Below are positions 1 to 7,273 of a stretch of DNA of 21,039 nt, in pieces. The notes below the pieces were generated by a model. It saw nothing but the letters and a program-made list of their open reading frames with translations, did not search any database and had not been told where the DNA came from. The translations under genes were made by a program, and so were the position numbers. How positions within the stretch are numbered: the first letter of the stretch is position 1; each line of letters starts with the position of its first letter. The DNA comes from JAIQFL01 sp035295745 (lineage in GTDB: Bacteria; Acidobacteriota; Terriglobia; Bryobacterales; Bryobacteraceae). The stretch covers positions 1 to 21,039 of the forward strand of contig DATGIL010000048.1 in NCBI GenBank assembly GCA_035295745.1. Reading direction: 5' to 3'.

Positions 1-750
1 GAGACCATGGGCGGCGTGTTCACCAAGCTGATCGAGCGCAACACGACGATTCCGACGCGGAAGAGCGAAGTCTTTTCCACTGCCGCCGACAATCAGTCGT
101 CGGTCGAGATCAAGGTGTTCCAGGGCGAGCGCGCGATGGCGCAGCACAACCGGCTCCTGGGCGTTTTCCAACTGGGGAACATTCCGCCAGCTCCTCGCGG
201 CGTGCCGCAAATCGAAGTGACTTTCGATATCGACGCCAACGGCATTCTCAACGTGACCGCAAAGGATCGCGGCACCAACAACGAGCAGAAGATCACGATC
301 ACTTCTTCCTCCGGTCTTTCCAAGGAAGAGGTCGACAAGATGGCCAAGGATGCCGAATCGCACTCCGCCGACGATCGCAAGCAACGCGACACGATCGAAG
401 CGCGAAACCGGGCCGATGCCATGGTGTACAACGTCGAAAAGACGCTCAAAGAGCATCGCAGCAAAATCGGCGAGGTTGAGGCCAAGGAAATCGAATCCGC
501 CATCGAAGAGACGAAGAAGTCGATGACGGAGAACGATCCTGACCGTATCAATGCAGCCATCGACCGGCTGACCACTGCCAGCCACAAGTTGGCCGAGGCG
601 ATGTACAAGTCGTCCAGCCAGGCCGGCCCCGGCACTCCGCCCCCCGGTAGCGACGGCGGCCCCAGCGGCGGCCCCAGTAGCGGCGGCGGCAAAAAAGGCA
701 AAGACGACGTAGTAGATGCAGAGTTCGTAGACGTAGACGACAAGAAGTAA
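1..750 (+). CDS. dnaK: Chaperone DnaK (Hsp70), C-terminal part, 5' end outside window
   Basis: ATP-dependent cytosolic chaperone that binds exposed hydrophobic peptides and works with DnaJ and GrpE. The frame is open from base 1, so about 249 codons of a roughly 640-residue protein are visible. They cover the end of the nucleotide-binding domain and linker region (NTTIPTRKSEVFSTAADNQ), the beta-sandwich substrate-binding domain (VFQGERAMAQHNRLLGVF, PAPRGVPQIEVTFDIDANGI, EQKITITSSSGLS), the helical lid, and a Gly/Pro/Ser-rich disordered tail ending DDVVDAEFVDVDDKK, which matches the conserved DnaK C-terminus. All these blocks align by eye with E. coli DnaK. dnaJ follows 139 bp downstream and a hspR-type repressor after that. 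The ATG at base 7 is internal and is not the true start. Confidence 0.97.
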   Translation, partial: ETMGGVFTKLIERNTTIPTRKSEVFSTAADNQSSVEIKVFQGERAMAQHNRLLGVFQLGNIPPAPRGVPQIEVTFDIDANGILNVTAKDRGTNNEQKITITSSSGLSKEEVDKMAKDAESHSADDRKQRDTIEARNRADAMVYNVEKTLKEHRSKIGEVEAKEIESAIEETKKSMTENDPDRINAAIDRLTTASHKLAEAMYKSSSQAGPGTPPPGSDGGPSGGPSSGGGKKGKDDVVDAEFVDVDDKK

Positions 751-756
751 AAAAAC

Positions 757-880
757 GGGGGCCAGGGGTCGGGGGCCAGGGGCCGGGGAAGAGCGGCTCG
801 TTGGCGCCGCCTCTCCTCATACAGGGACGCGAGCGCAGCGAGCTGTTTTCCCTGGCCCCCGGCCCCTGACTCCTGGCCCC
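757..880. repeat. G-rich inverted repeat between dnaK and dnaJ
   Basis: Two arms of about 34 bp, at 758-791 and 847-880, are near-perfect reverse complements with roughly five mismatches; the spacer is 55 nt. Arm one is built of runs of four or five G separated by CCA, TC or CC. Arm two carries the mirror C-runs. The structure fills almost the whole dnaK-dnaJ gap. The transcript could fold into a very stable hairpin, and each arm alone has enough G-runs for a G-quadruplex on one strand. Similar G-run DNA occurs at 11480-11524. It could be an attenuator between the two chaperone genes or a dispersed REP-like repeat; the sequence does not decide this. Confidence 0.8.
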
Positions 881-889
881 GGATTTCCT

Positions 890-2068
890 ATGGCTCCTAA
901 GCACGACTATTATGAAACGCTCGCGGTTCCCCGCAAGGCTTCTGCGGACGACATTCGCAAGGCTTACCGGAAACTCGCGCGCAAGCACCATCCCGATCTG
1001 AACCCTGGTGACAAGTCCGCCGAGGAGCGCTTCAAGAACGTCCAGGAAGCTTACGACATTCTGAGCGATCCCAAGAAGCGCCAGATGTACGATCAGTATG
1101 GCTTCTATTCCGAAAGCGGATTTCCTGGCGCGGGAGGCGCCGGTGCGTCCGGCCAGGCCCCCCATCCCGGTATGGATTTCGGCGGCTTCGATTTTACCGA
1201 CTATGCCACCGGAGCCCGGCAGGGAGGCGGCGGGGGACGCCGCACCGAGACGGGCGGCGGTTTCCGCGACATCTTCTCCCAGTTTTTCGGCGGCCGCGGC
1301 GGGTCTGAGCAGCATGCCGAGCCGGAAAAGGGTGGCGACCTTGAATACGTGATGGATATCGATTTCTGGCAGGCCATTCGCGGCACCCAGACCCGGCTGA
1401 ATATCAGCCACTACGAAACCTGCGAAACCTGCCACGGCTCCGGCTCCACCGGTTCGGGAGAGGTCGCCTGCCCGCAATGCAAAGGCACCGGGAATGTTTC
1501 GCAAATGGCGGGCGCCATGCGATTCAATCTGACTTGTCCCAAGTGCGGAGGTTCCGGACGGCTGCGCAACGCCTGCCCGACGTGCGGCGGCGATGGACGT
1601 GTGACCCGCACTGAATCGGTGGATGTTCGCATTCCGCCCGGCGCGCGCAACGGCTCGCGTCTGCGCGTCGCCGGCAAGGGCAACGCCGGTACGATGGGCG
1701 CGCCTCCGGGCGACCTCTACATCACCACAAAAGTCGAAGAGCACCCGTTCTTTCACCGCGATGGCGATGATATCGAGATCAAAGTACCGATCGCGGTGTG
1801 GGAGGCGGCACTCGGTTCCAAAATCGAGGTGCCCACGATCGACGGACGCGCAGAGTTAAAGATTCCGCAGGGAACTCACACCGGCAAGCGCTTCCGCCTG
1901 CGTGAGAAGGGTGTTCTCAATTCCCGCACCAATCAGCGCGGCGATCAGATTGTGGAGGTCGCCATCCAGGCGCCCGATCCACGCGATGAGCGCACGCGCG
2001 AGATTCTCAAGGAACTGCGCACTCTGCATCCCGAGGATCCCCGAGGCGAAATGTGGTCCCAGGTCTGA
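890..2068 (+). CDS. dnaJ: Chaperone DnaJ (type I Hsp40)
   Basis: Co-chaperone that stimulates DnaK ATP hydrolysis and delivers substrates. The 392 residues are typical of type I DnaJ. An N-terminal J domain (about residues 5-70) contains the essential HPD motif in KLARKHHPDLN. A Gly/Phe-rich and Gly-rich linker follows (about 75-145). The zinc-binding region has all four CxxCxGxG repeats: CETCHGSG, CPQCKGTG, CPKCGGSG and CPTCGGDG. The C-terminal substrate-binding barrel contains VDVRIPPGARNGSRLRVAGKG and PTIDGRAELKIPQGTHTGK. The ATG at 890 is chosen because the J domain begins immediately after it; no clear Shine-Dalgarno lies upstream, where the G-rich inverted repeat ends about 10 bp away. 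It lies between dnaK and hspR on the same strand, as in other dnaK-dnaJ-hspR clusters. No grpE lies between dnaK and dnaJ. Confidence 0.97.
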   Translation: MAPKHDYYETLAVPRKASADDIRKAYRKLARKHHPDLNPGDKSAEERFKNVQEAYDILSDPKKRQMYDQYGFYSESGFPGAGGAGASGQAPHPGMDFGGFDFTDYATGARQGGGGGRRTETGGGFRDIFSQFFGGRGGSEQHAEPEKGGDLEYVMDIDFWQAIRGTQTRLNISHYETCETCHGSGSTGSGEVACPQCKGTGNVSQMAGAMRFNLTCPKCGGSGRLRNACPTCGGDGRVTRTESVDVRIPPGARNGSRLRVAGKGNAGTMGAPPGDLYITTKVEEHPFFHRDGDDIEIKVPIAVWEAALGSKIEVPTIDGRAELKIPQGTHTGKRFRLREKGVLNSRTNQRGDQIVEVAIQAPDPRDERTREILKELRTLHPEDPRGEMWSQV

Positions 2069-2097
2069 TGGCGCTGCGGTAGAATGTCTCACTTGCA

Positions 2098-2104
2098 CTT
2101 GAGT
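2098..2104 (+). promoter_or_regulatory. Possible HspR (HAIR-like) half-site
   Basis: CTTGAGT lies 15 bp before the hspR start and is identical to one half of the published HAIR operator (CTTGAGT, 7 nt, ACTCAAG). The second half is not recognisable, and a 7-mer match is weak evidence. It overlaps the dnaJ-hspR gap just upstream of the GAGGA ribosome-binding site at 2108-2112, a place where a repressor could act on its own gene. Confidence 0.25.
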
Positions 2105-2119
2105 ACTGAGGATTGATCG

Positions 2120-2533
2120 ATGGCACGAGGGAAATCACGAGGCGCGTACATGATCTCGGTGGTGGCGGAACAATACGAGATCCACCCCCAGACGCTACGC
2201 CTGTATGAGCGGGAAGGGCTGCTGAAGCCTTCCCGCAGCGAAGGGAACACCCGGCTCTACACGGACGAAGATCTCGAGAGGCTGGAAGTCATTCTTCACC
2301 TCACAAGGGACTTGGGTGTCAATCTGGCCGGCGTCGAGATCATTCTCAATATGCGCGAAAAGATGGGGGAGATGCAGTTACAGATCCAGGACTTCATCGC
2401 CTCGCTCAACCGCGAGTTAGTGGCGCGGTCGGGCCGGGTGCTGGAGACCGATGAGCGGCATTCCCTCATTCCTGTTATCAACGCCCGGCCACCTGCTTCC
2501 GGCAGCCGGCGTAGTACTGACGCTCGTAAGTAG
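2120..2533 (+). CDS. hspR: MerR-family heat-shock repressor, HspR type
   Basis: Predicted DNA-binding repressor of the heat-shock genes. The 137 residues carry a MerR-type winged helix at about residues 10-80, with the very typical HspR run MISVVAEQYEIHPQTLRLYE, then REGLLKPSRSEGNTRLYTDEDLERL and the dimerisation helix segment LGVNLAGVEIILNMREKM. The remainder is a helix plus a basic, poorly conserved tail. In known systems HspR uses DnaK as co-repressor and binds HAIR operators; its place directly after dnaK-dnaJ fits such feedback. GAGGA lies 7 nt upstream of the chosen ATG. An internal Met at residue 11 (ATG at 2150) directly precedes the conserved block and is a less likely start. The dnaJ stop is 51 bp upstream, so co-transcription is likely. 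Confidence 0.9.
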   Translation: MARGKSRGAYMISVVAEQYEIHPQTLRLYEREGLLKPSRSEGNTRLYTDEDLERLEVILHLTRDLGVNLAGVEIILNMREKMGEMQLQIQDFIASLNRELVARSGRVLETDERHSLIPVINARPPASGSRRSTDARK

Positions 2534-2604
2534 CCCCGGAGTTCTCAGATCAGTCCGGCGTAAAACGCGTTACTATATCGTGACACGCTTGTCTGACTGC
2601 CGTC

Positions 2605-3285
2605 ATGGGGCTCTCCTCCAACTCTCGCGGTAAGGCGACCCTCGCCTATATTGCTCCATTTGCCGGCTATGTCGGACTGCTGCAGTTGGATCATCTGCTG
2701 CGGATTGCCCCGGAAATCTCATATCCGTTGCGCTACCTGGTAGTCCTGCTGCTATTGGCAACTGTCTCGCGTCCGGTGATCCGGCTGCGCCCGTCATTCC
2801 CCGCCGCCAGTTTCTTCGTCGGGCTTGCGGTTTTTCTCATCTGGGTCAGCCCCGATCTTCTGTTCCACTACCGGCATCATTGGCTGTTTGAAAACGCCAT
2901 TTTCGGCCATGCCGCCAGTTCGCTGCCGCCGCACCTCGAAGTGCTCGGATGGTTCACCGTCAGCCGCGCCCTCAGCAGCATCGCGCTAGTCCCGATTCTG
3001 GAAGAGTTGTTTTGGCGGGGTTGGCTGATGCGCTGGCTCATCGACGCGGACTTCCAAAAGGTGCCACTCGGAAAGTATGCGCCCCTGTCGTTCTGGATGG
3101 CGGCGTTCCTCTTCGCTTCCGAGCACGGGCCGTACTGGGAAGTGGGGCTGGCCGCTGGTATTGTTTATAACTGGTGGATGGTGCGGTGCCGGAACCTGGC
3201 GGATTGTATACTGGCGCACGCCGTTACTAATGCAGCCCTGGCCGCTTATGTGATGGCTCGCGGCGAGTGGCAATACTGGCTATAA
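2605..3285 (+). CDS. CPBP-family (CAAX-type) intramembrane metalloprotease
   Basis: Predicted polytopic membrane glutamic/metal protease of 226 residues. Hydrophobic segments begin at about residues 12, 45, 70, 120, 160, 180 and 200. The three CPBP motifs are visible: EELFWRGWLMRW (EExxxR, about residue 133), FLFASEHG (the His motif, about residue 171) and HAVTNAAL (HxxxN, about residue 206). Overall layout and length resemble the exosortase-associated CAAX-protease-related proteins, but no exosortase or PEP-CTERM gene is present here, so the narrower assignment is only a guess. Substrate is unknown. The start is the first ATG of the frame; no good Shine-Dalgarno is visible. It stands alone between hspR, 71 bp upstream, and a strong terminator. 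Confidence 0.85.
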   Translation: MGLSSNSRGKATLAYIAPFAGYVGLLQLDHLLRIAPEISYPLRYLVVLLLLATVSRPVIRLRPSFPAASFFVGLAVFLIWVSPDLLFHYRHHWLFENAIFGHAASSLPPHLEVLGWFTVSRALSSIALVPILEELFWRGWLMRWLIDADFQKVPLGKYAPLSFWMAAFLFASEHGPYWEVGLAAGIVYNWWMVRCRNLADCILAHAVTNAALAAYVMARGEWQYWL

Positions 3286-3350
3286 CCGAATGCCAGCGCC
3301 ATGCGTCACACTAATTGACAGGCTTTAGAAGATTTCCTTCTCCTGTCTCC

Positions 3351-3400
3351 GGACTCCGGAAGCGCGGCACGTCGGGCCCCGCGCTTCCGGAGTCCGTTCT
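3351..3400 (+). terminator. Intrinsic terminator after the CPBP protease gene
   Basis: A perfect 17-bp stem (3351-3367 with 3379-3395, starting GGACTCCGGAAGCGCGG) with an 11-nt loop is followed by the T-rich GTTCTTATT. It lies 66 bp after the protease stop and before the ABC-F promoter region, so it probably insulates the two genes. Confidence 0.8.
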
Positions 3401-3426
3401 TATTCCCCCAAGCGCGGCCAGCCTCT

Positions 3427-3456
3427 CGCGAGATTCCGCGAGATTCCAGTTAAAAT
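3427..3456 (+). promoter_or_regulatory. Candidate promoter of the ABC-F gene with a 10-bp direct repeat
   Basis: Two tandem copies of CGCGAGATTC (3427-3436, 3437-3446) are followed by a -10-like TAAAAT at 3451-3456. Transcription would start near 3463, leaving only about 10 nt before the ATG at 3473. There is no consensus -35 and no Shine-Dalgarno in that short leader. The direct repeat could be a protein-binding site. Confidence 0.35.
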
Positions 3457-3472
3457 ACAGATTCAACTCGCG

Positions 3473-5410
3473 ATGATTCAACTCACCGGGGCAGGAAAGC
3501 GCTACGGCCCCAAGATCTTATTCGACAACGTCGACTGGCTCGTGACATCCAACGAGCGCACCGGGGTCGTGGGCGCCAACGGCACTGGCAAGTCTTCGAT
3601 TCTAAAGGTGTTGGCAGGGCTGGACGGCCTCGACTCCGGCACCATCACGACGCAAAAGGGCGTCACCCTCGGGTATCTTCCGCAGGAGGGTCTCGCGCTC
3701 TCCGGCCGCACCGTCTTCGCCGAATGCATGACTGTCTTCGCGGAGTTGCGCGCGCTCGAGGCGGAACAGGAAGATCTCACCCGCCGGATGGCCGAGTTGG
3801 ACCCCGCTAGTCCGGAGTATACCCAGGTAGCCAATCGGTTCCATTACGTCGACAGCGAATTTCGCGCGCGCGATGGATACGTCGTCGAGGCGCAAGTTGG
3901 CACAGTGCTTTCCGGACTGGGATTCCCGCAGCGCGACTGGAAACGGCGGACCGAGGAATTCTCAGGCGGCTGGCAGATGCGGATCGCGCTGGCCAAGTTG
4001 CTGCTCGAAAAACCGAACCTGCTGCTTCTTGACGAGCCCACGAACCACCTCGATCTGGAAGCGCGCAACTGGCTGGAAGAGTATCTCTCGTCGTACCCCA
4101 ATGCGTTCGTCCTGGTCTCGCATGATCGCTATTTTCTGGACGTGACCGTGCGTAAGATCGCCGAGCTCTGGAACAAGAACATACACTTCTATAACGGCGG
4201 CTACACTCGTTACGAATTGCAGAAGACCGAGCGCCGGGCGCAGCTCCAGGCGGCTTACGCCAATCAACAGGACAGGATTCACCAGCTCGAATCCTTCATC
4301 AATCGCTTCCGCGCTCAGGCGACCAAAGCCAAGCAGGTGCAGAGCCGGATCAAAGAGCTGGAGAAGATTGAACGCATCGAGATTCCGCCGGAAGAGAAGA
4401 CCATCCACTTCAAGTTCCCGCAGCCAAAGCCGAGCGGGCGGATTGTGGCGGAGTTCAAAGGCGTCGCCAAGAGCTATGGCGACCATCAGGTTTTTGCCGA
4501 TGCGGATTTCATCATTGAACGGGGTGAGCGGATTGCGCTGGTCGGCGTGAATGGCGCGGGGAAATCCACCCTGATCAAGATTCTCGCGGGAGCCGAATCC
4601 GTTTCGGCCGGGGCCTACACTCTCGGCCACAATGCGCAGCCTGACTACTTTGCCCAGGATCAGTACAAGGAACTCGATGGGAATGCACAGTTGATTGACG
4701 ATATTTCGACGGTTGCCCCGCGGGCGACGCAGACGGAATTGCGCAGCGTACTCGGCTGTTTCCTGTTCTCGGAAGACGACGTCTTCAAGCCGATCGGAGT
4801 CCTCTCGGGTGGAGAGCGCAATCGTTATGCTCTGGCCCGTATGCTGATGATGCCATCCAACTTCCTGCTGCTCGACGAGCCAACCAACCACCTCGACATG
4901 CGCGCCAAGGACGTTCTGCTCACGTCGCTCGAGGAGTTCAGCGGGACAGTGGTCTTCGTATCGCACGACCGATACTTTATCGATAAGCTGGCGACCCGAA
5001 TCTTCGAAGTGGAAGACGGGCGGGTGCACGTTTTTCCCGGCAACTACGAAGATTACCTCTGGCGAAAGAATGGTGGCGGGCCCCCAGTGGCGCCCGCCGA
5101 ATTGTCCAGCGCGCCTTCTTCGGCATCTTCTTCCCTACCCGCCTCCGTGCCGGCGCCCGACCCGGGAGCCAAGTCCGTCCGTCTGAACCCGATCAAGCTG
5201 CGGCGCATGAAAGAGCGTCAGGACGAGATCGAGCAGGAGGTCTCCAAGCTCGAAGCCGAGATCGCCGATTACGAAAGCGCCCTCTCCAACTACGTGAGCG
5301 TCAACGAAACCAAGCGTATCTCGGATTTGCTAGAAGCCCGCAGGATTGATCTCAAATCACTGCTGGGCGAGTGGGAAGAAGTTGCGCAACTGATTGAAGC
5401 GAATAGCTGA
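3473..5410 (+). CDS. ABC-F family ATPase (Uup/EttA/YdiF-like translation factor)
   Basis: Soluble protein of 645 residues with two ABC ATPase domains and no membrane segments, as in the ABC-F family, whose members act on ribosomes (translation regulation, stall relief or antibiotic resistance). Domain 1 has Walker A GANGTGKSS (34-42), signature FSGGWQMRIALAK and Walker B LLLLDEPTNHLD (about 184-195). The linker that defines the family, with FINRFRAQATKAKQVQSRIK, lies at about 270-295 and would reach toward the P-site tRNA. Domain 2 has GVNGAGKST (about 354-362), LSGGERNRYALARM and LLLDEPTNHLD (about 464-474). An Ala/Ser/Pro-rich linker (about 535-565) leads to a charged C-terminal coiled coil (570-645), as in Uup and YdiF. 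No resistance gene is nearby, so a housekeeping role is more likely. Its stop is 7 bp from the stop of the convergent zinc-ribbon gene. Confidence 0.94.
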   Translation: MIQLTGAGKRYGPKILFDNVDWLVTSNERTGVVGANGTGKSSILKVLAGLDGLDSGTITTQKGVTLGYLPQEGLALSGRTVFAECMTVFAELRALEAEQEDLTRRMAELDPASPEYTQVANRFHYVDSEFRARDGYVVEAQVGTVLSGLGFPQRDWKRRTEEFSGGWQMRIALAKLLLEKPNLLLLDEPTNHLDLEARNWLEEYLSSYPNAFVLVSHDRYFLDVTVRKIAELWNKNIHFYNGGYTRYELQKTERRAQLQAAYANQQDRIHQLESFINRFRAQATKAKQVQSRIKELEKIERIEIPPEEKTIHFKFPQPKPSGRIVAEFKGVAKSYGDHQVFADADFIIERGERIALVGVNGAGKSTLIKILAGAESVSAGAYTLGHNAQPDYFAQDQYKELDGNAQLIDDISTVAPRATQTELRSVLGCFLFSEDDVFKPIGVLSGGERNRYALARMLMMPSNFLLLDEPTNHLDMRAKDVLLTSLEEFSGTVVFVSHDRYFIDKLATRIFEVEDGRVHVFPGNYEDYLWRKNGGGPPVAPAELSSAPSSASSSLPASVPAPDPGAKSVRLNPIKLRRMKERQDEIEQEVSKLEAEIADYESALSNYVSVNETKRISDLLEARRIDLKSLLGEWEEVAQLIEANS

Positions 5411-5417
5411 ACGGGCC

Positions 5418-5642
5418 CTACTCCTGGGCCGGCATCTGCTGTTCGATTTCGCGCCAGGCGCTGATTTTCAAGCGGCGGCAGACCCAGCACAGGGGCTCGC
5501 TGGCCACCGTGGACGTTTCCGCGCCGCAGACAGAACAGATCTGGGGCTTCTTCAAGCGATCCGGTGAAAACGCGCGTTTCGCCTGCTCCAAAATCTCTGG
5601 CGGTACCACAACTTCCGGTTTAGCCTGTGCTTTCCGTTTCAT
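5418..5642 (-). CDS. Small zinc-ribbon protein, hypothetical (74 aa)
   Basis: Unrecognised small cytosolic protein. It has a lysine-rich N-terminus (MKRKAQAKPE), a short predicted helix (PPEILEQAKRAF), then one zinc-ribbon made of CSVC (Cys36, Cys39) and CWVC (Cys52, Cys55), ending in an amphipathic helix (ISAWREIEQQM). Four cysteines in two CxxC knuckles 12 residues apart would bind one zinc. The frame is open 19 codons further upstream, but the Met at 5642 is preferred because the lysine-rich start and a GGGGAT run just upstream fit better. It lies 113 bp downstream of a second zinc-ribbon gene on the same strand, so the two may be co-transcribed. Function is unknown; nucleic-acid binding is a guess. 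Confidence 0.65.
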   Translation of the reverse strand: MKRKAQAKPEVVVPPEILEQAKRAFSPDRLKKPQICSVCGAETSTVASEPLCWVCRRLKISAWREIEQQMPAQE

Positions 5643-5755
5643 ATGATCCCCAGCCCTTGATTTCACTATGGCAGAAACCTCGCCCCGAAAACAACTCAAA
5701 CTTTCCCTGGTACTCCCCCAATTGGTATCGGGTAATTACCAGATCGGCAGACCAC

Positions 5756-5938
5756 TCAGGCAGCCTGTGGAATCTGCACCACCACCGCCACATCCAACGA
5801 AGAACGGCATCGCGGGCAGCGCTGGCCCGGGGTAACCTTAACAAACTTACCCCGGAGGTCGATATCGGCAGGAACCGTGTGGGTGCAAATTGGGCAGTGT
5901 GCCTGTCCCTTGGTGTGATTCTCAACGAGTGCTTTCAT
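5756..5938 (-). CDS. Very small zinc-ribbon protein, hypothetical (60 aa)
   Basis: A 60-residue protein with two CPxC knuckles, HCPIC (Cys15, Cys18) and RCPRC (Cys41, Cys44), 22 residues apart, the pattern of a rubredoxin-like or zinc-ribbon fold. The central segment VPADIDLRGKFVKVTPGQ would form the beta hairpin. A good ribosome-binding site (GAGGGAAAAG) sits a few nucleotides upstream of the ATG, which supports a real gene despite the size. No catalytic motif is visible and I do not recognise the family. It is upstream of the 74-aa zinc-ribbon gene and divergent from the tRNA-editing gene. Confidence 0.65.
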   Translation of the reverse strand: MKALVENHTKGQAHCPICTHTVPADIDLRGKFVKVTPGQRCPRCRSSLDVAVVVQIPQAA

Positions 5939-6109
5939 TGCTTTTCCCTCACTTCATCGGACGCACTTCTCTAAGCACGGGTTGTACCAAATTCGTAAAG
6001 ATTCTTAAACAATTCGGTATCGTTCCCCCCACCCGATATCTGCCGATTCCTGCCATACGGGACCTTGTACCCCACACTCGTCGCTTCTGACAGAATATTA
6101 GTGGCTCCC

Positions 6110-7273
6110 ATGACCGATCGTCTCTACTATTCCGATTCCTACTTGTGCCACTTCGGCGCTACCGTGGTCGACCGTTCCGAGGACGGCCGGATCGTCTACC
6201 TGGACCGCACGGCGTTCTACCCCACATCCGGCGGACAGCCCTACGATCTCGGCGCGATCGCCGGCGTCGCGGTGACCAACGTCATCGACCAGGAAGACCG
6301 GGTCGCCCACCAACTCGCGTCGCCGCTCGCCGAGGGTCCCGTGGAATGCACCGTCGATTGGAATCGACGCTTCGACCACATGCAGCAGCACACCGGCCAA
6401 CACCTTCTATCGGCAGTGTTTCAGGAATCATTTGGACTCAAGACGGTCAGCTTTCACATGGGCGCAGAGAGCGCGACCATTGACCTGGAGGGCGGACCAG
6501 TGGATTCGCGTATCGTGCAGGAGGCGGAACGTCTGGCCAATCAGATCGTTTTTGAGAATCGGCCGGTCTCGGTGGCATTCCAGCACGCCGCCGAAGTGCA
6601 GGATCTGCGCAAGCCGTCGGAGCGGGAAGGCACCTTGCGGATCGTCTCGATTCAGGACTGCGATCGCAGCGCCTGCGGGGGGACTCACGTGCGCGCGACC
6701 GGGGAAATTGGACCGATCCTGCTGCGCAAGTCGGACAAAGTGCGGCAGACCACGCGCGTGGAATTCCTCTGTGGTGGCCGGGCGGTCCGCCGGGCGCGTG
6801 CCGACTACGACGCGCTTTACAAGACGGCGCAGTTGTTTCGTGCGCAACTCGATGAAGTGCCTACGCTGGTCGGCGCGCAGTTGGAGTCTGCCAATGCGAG
6901 CGAAAAATTACGCCGGAAATTGGAAGGTGATCTCGCCGCGTACCAAGGCAAGGAACTTTACGAGACCACGCCTCCGGGTCCGGACGGTTTAAGGCGCGTT
7001 TCGCGTCGCCTGGAGCGTGGAAGTCTGGAAGAACTCCGGTCTCTGGCGCAGAGTTTCACCTCGCAGCCGAAGGCGGTCTTCGTCGCCGCATTGACGGATC
7101 CTCCCTCCGTTCTAGTGGCTGTTTCCGCCGATGCCGGCATCGATGCGGGCAAAGTGCTGAAGGCGGCGCTCACTGAGGCAGGCGGACGCGGCGGCGGCAC
7201 CGCACGCATGGCGCAAGGCAGCGTTCCCAGTACCTCGGCGCTCGATACGGTGCTGGGAAGGATCACTTGCTGA
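6110..7273 (+). CDS. AlaX-like alanyl-tRNA editing hydrolase with DHHA1 domain
   Basis: Predicted freestanding hydrolase that removes mischarged Ser or Gly from tRNA-Ala. It is 387 residues from the ATG at 6110. The N-terminal part matches the AlaRS/ThrRS second additional domain: AFYPTSGGQPYD (about 35-46), the zinc-binding HTGQHLL (HxxxH, about 94-98) and CGGTHV (CxxxH, about 189-193). A helical linker (about 240-285) follows, then a DHHA1-type C-terminal domain with GGRGGGTARMAQGS near residue 360. Length and order fit the long AlaX type rather than a full AlaRS, since there is no aminoacylation domain. The frame is open from 6065, but the conserved beta strand starts right after the Met at 6110. 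No Shine-Dalgarno precedes it; an AT-rich -10-like stretch at 6094-6101 suggests a nearly leaderless mRNA. The stop codon lies inside the first unit of the repeat array. Confidence 0.9.
   Translation: MTDRLYYSDSYLCHFGATVVDRSEDGRIVYLDRTAFYPTSGGQPYDLGAIAGVAVTNVIDQEDRVAHQLASPLAEGPVECTVDWNRRFDHMQQHTGQHLLSAVFQESFGLKTVSFHMGAESATIDLEGGPVDSRIVQEAERLANQIVFENRPVSVAFQHAAEVQDLRKPSEREGTLRIVSIQDCDRSACGGTHVRATGEIGPILLRKSDKVRQTTRVEFLCGGRAVRRARADYDALYKTAQLFRAQLDEVPTLVGAQLESANASEKLRRKLEGDLAAYQGKELYETTPPGPDGLRRVSRRLERGSLEELRSLAQSFTSQPKAVFVAALTDPPSVLVAVSADAGIDAGKVLKAALTEAGGRGGGTARMAQGSVPSTSALDTVLGRITC

Noticed and set aside
548..1756. 402-codon minus-strand open frame across dnaK/dnaJ
   Set aside because: It is antisense to well-supported dnaK and dnaJ, has no domain-like sequence, and arises from the high GC of the region.
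3962..5029. 355-codon minus-strand open frame inside the ABC-F gene
   Set aside because: Antisense shadow of strongly conserved ABC motifs; the product has no recognisable family.
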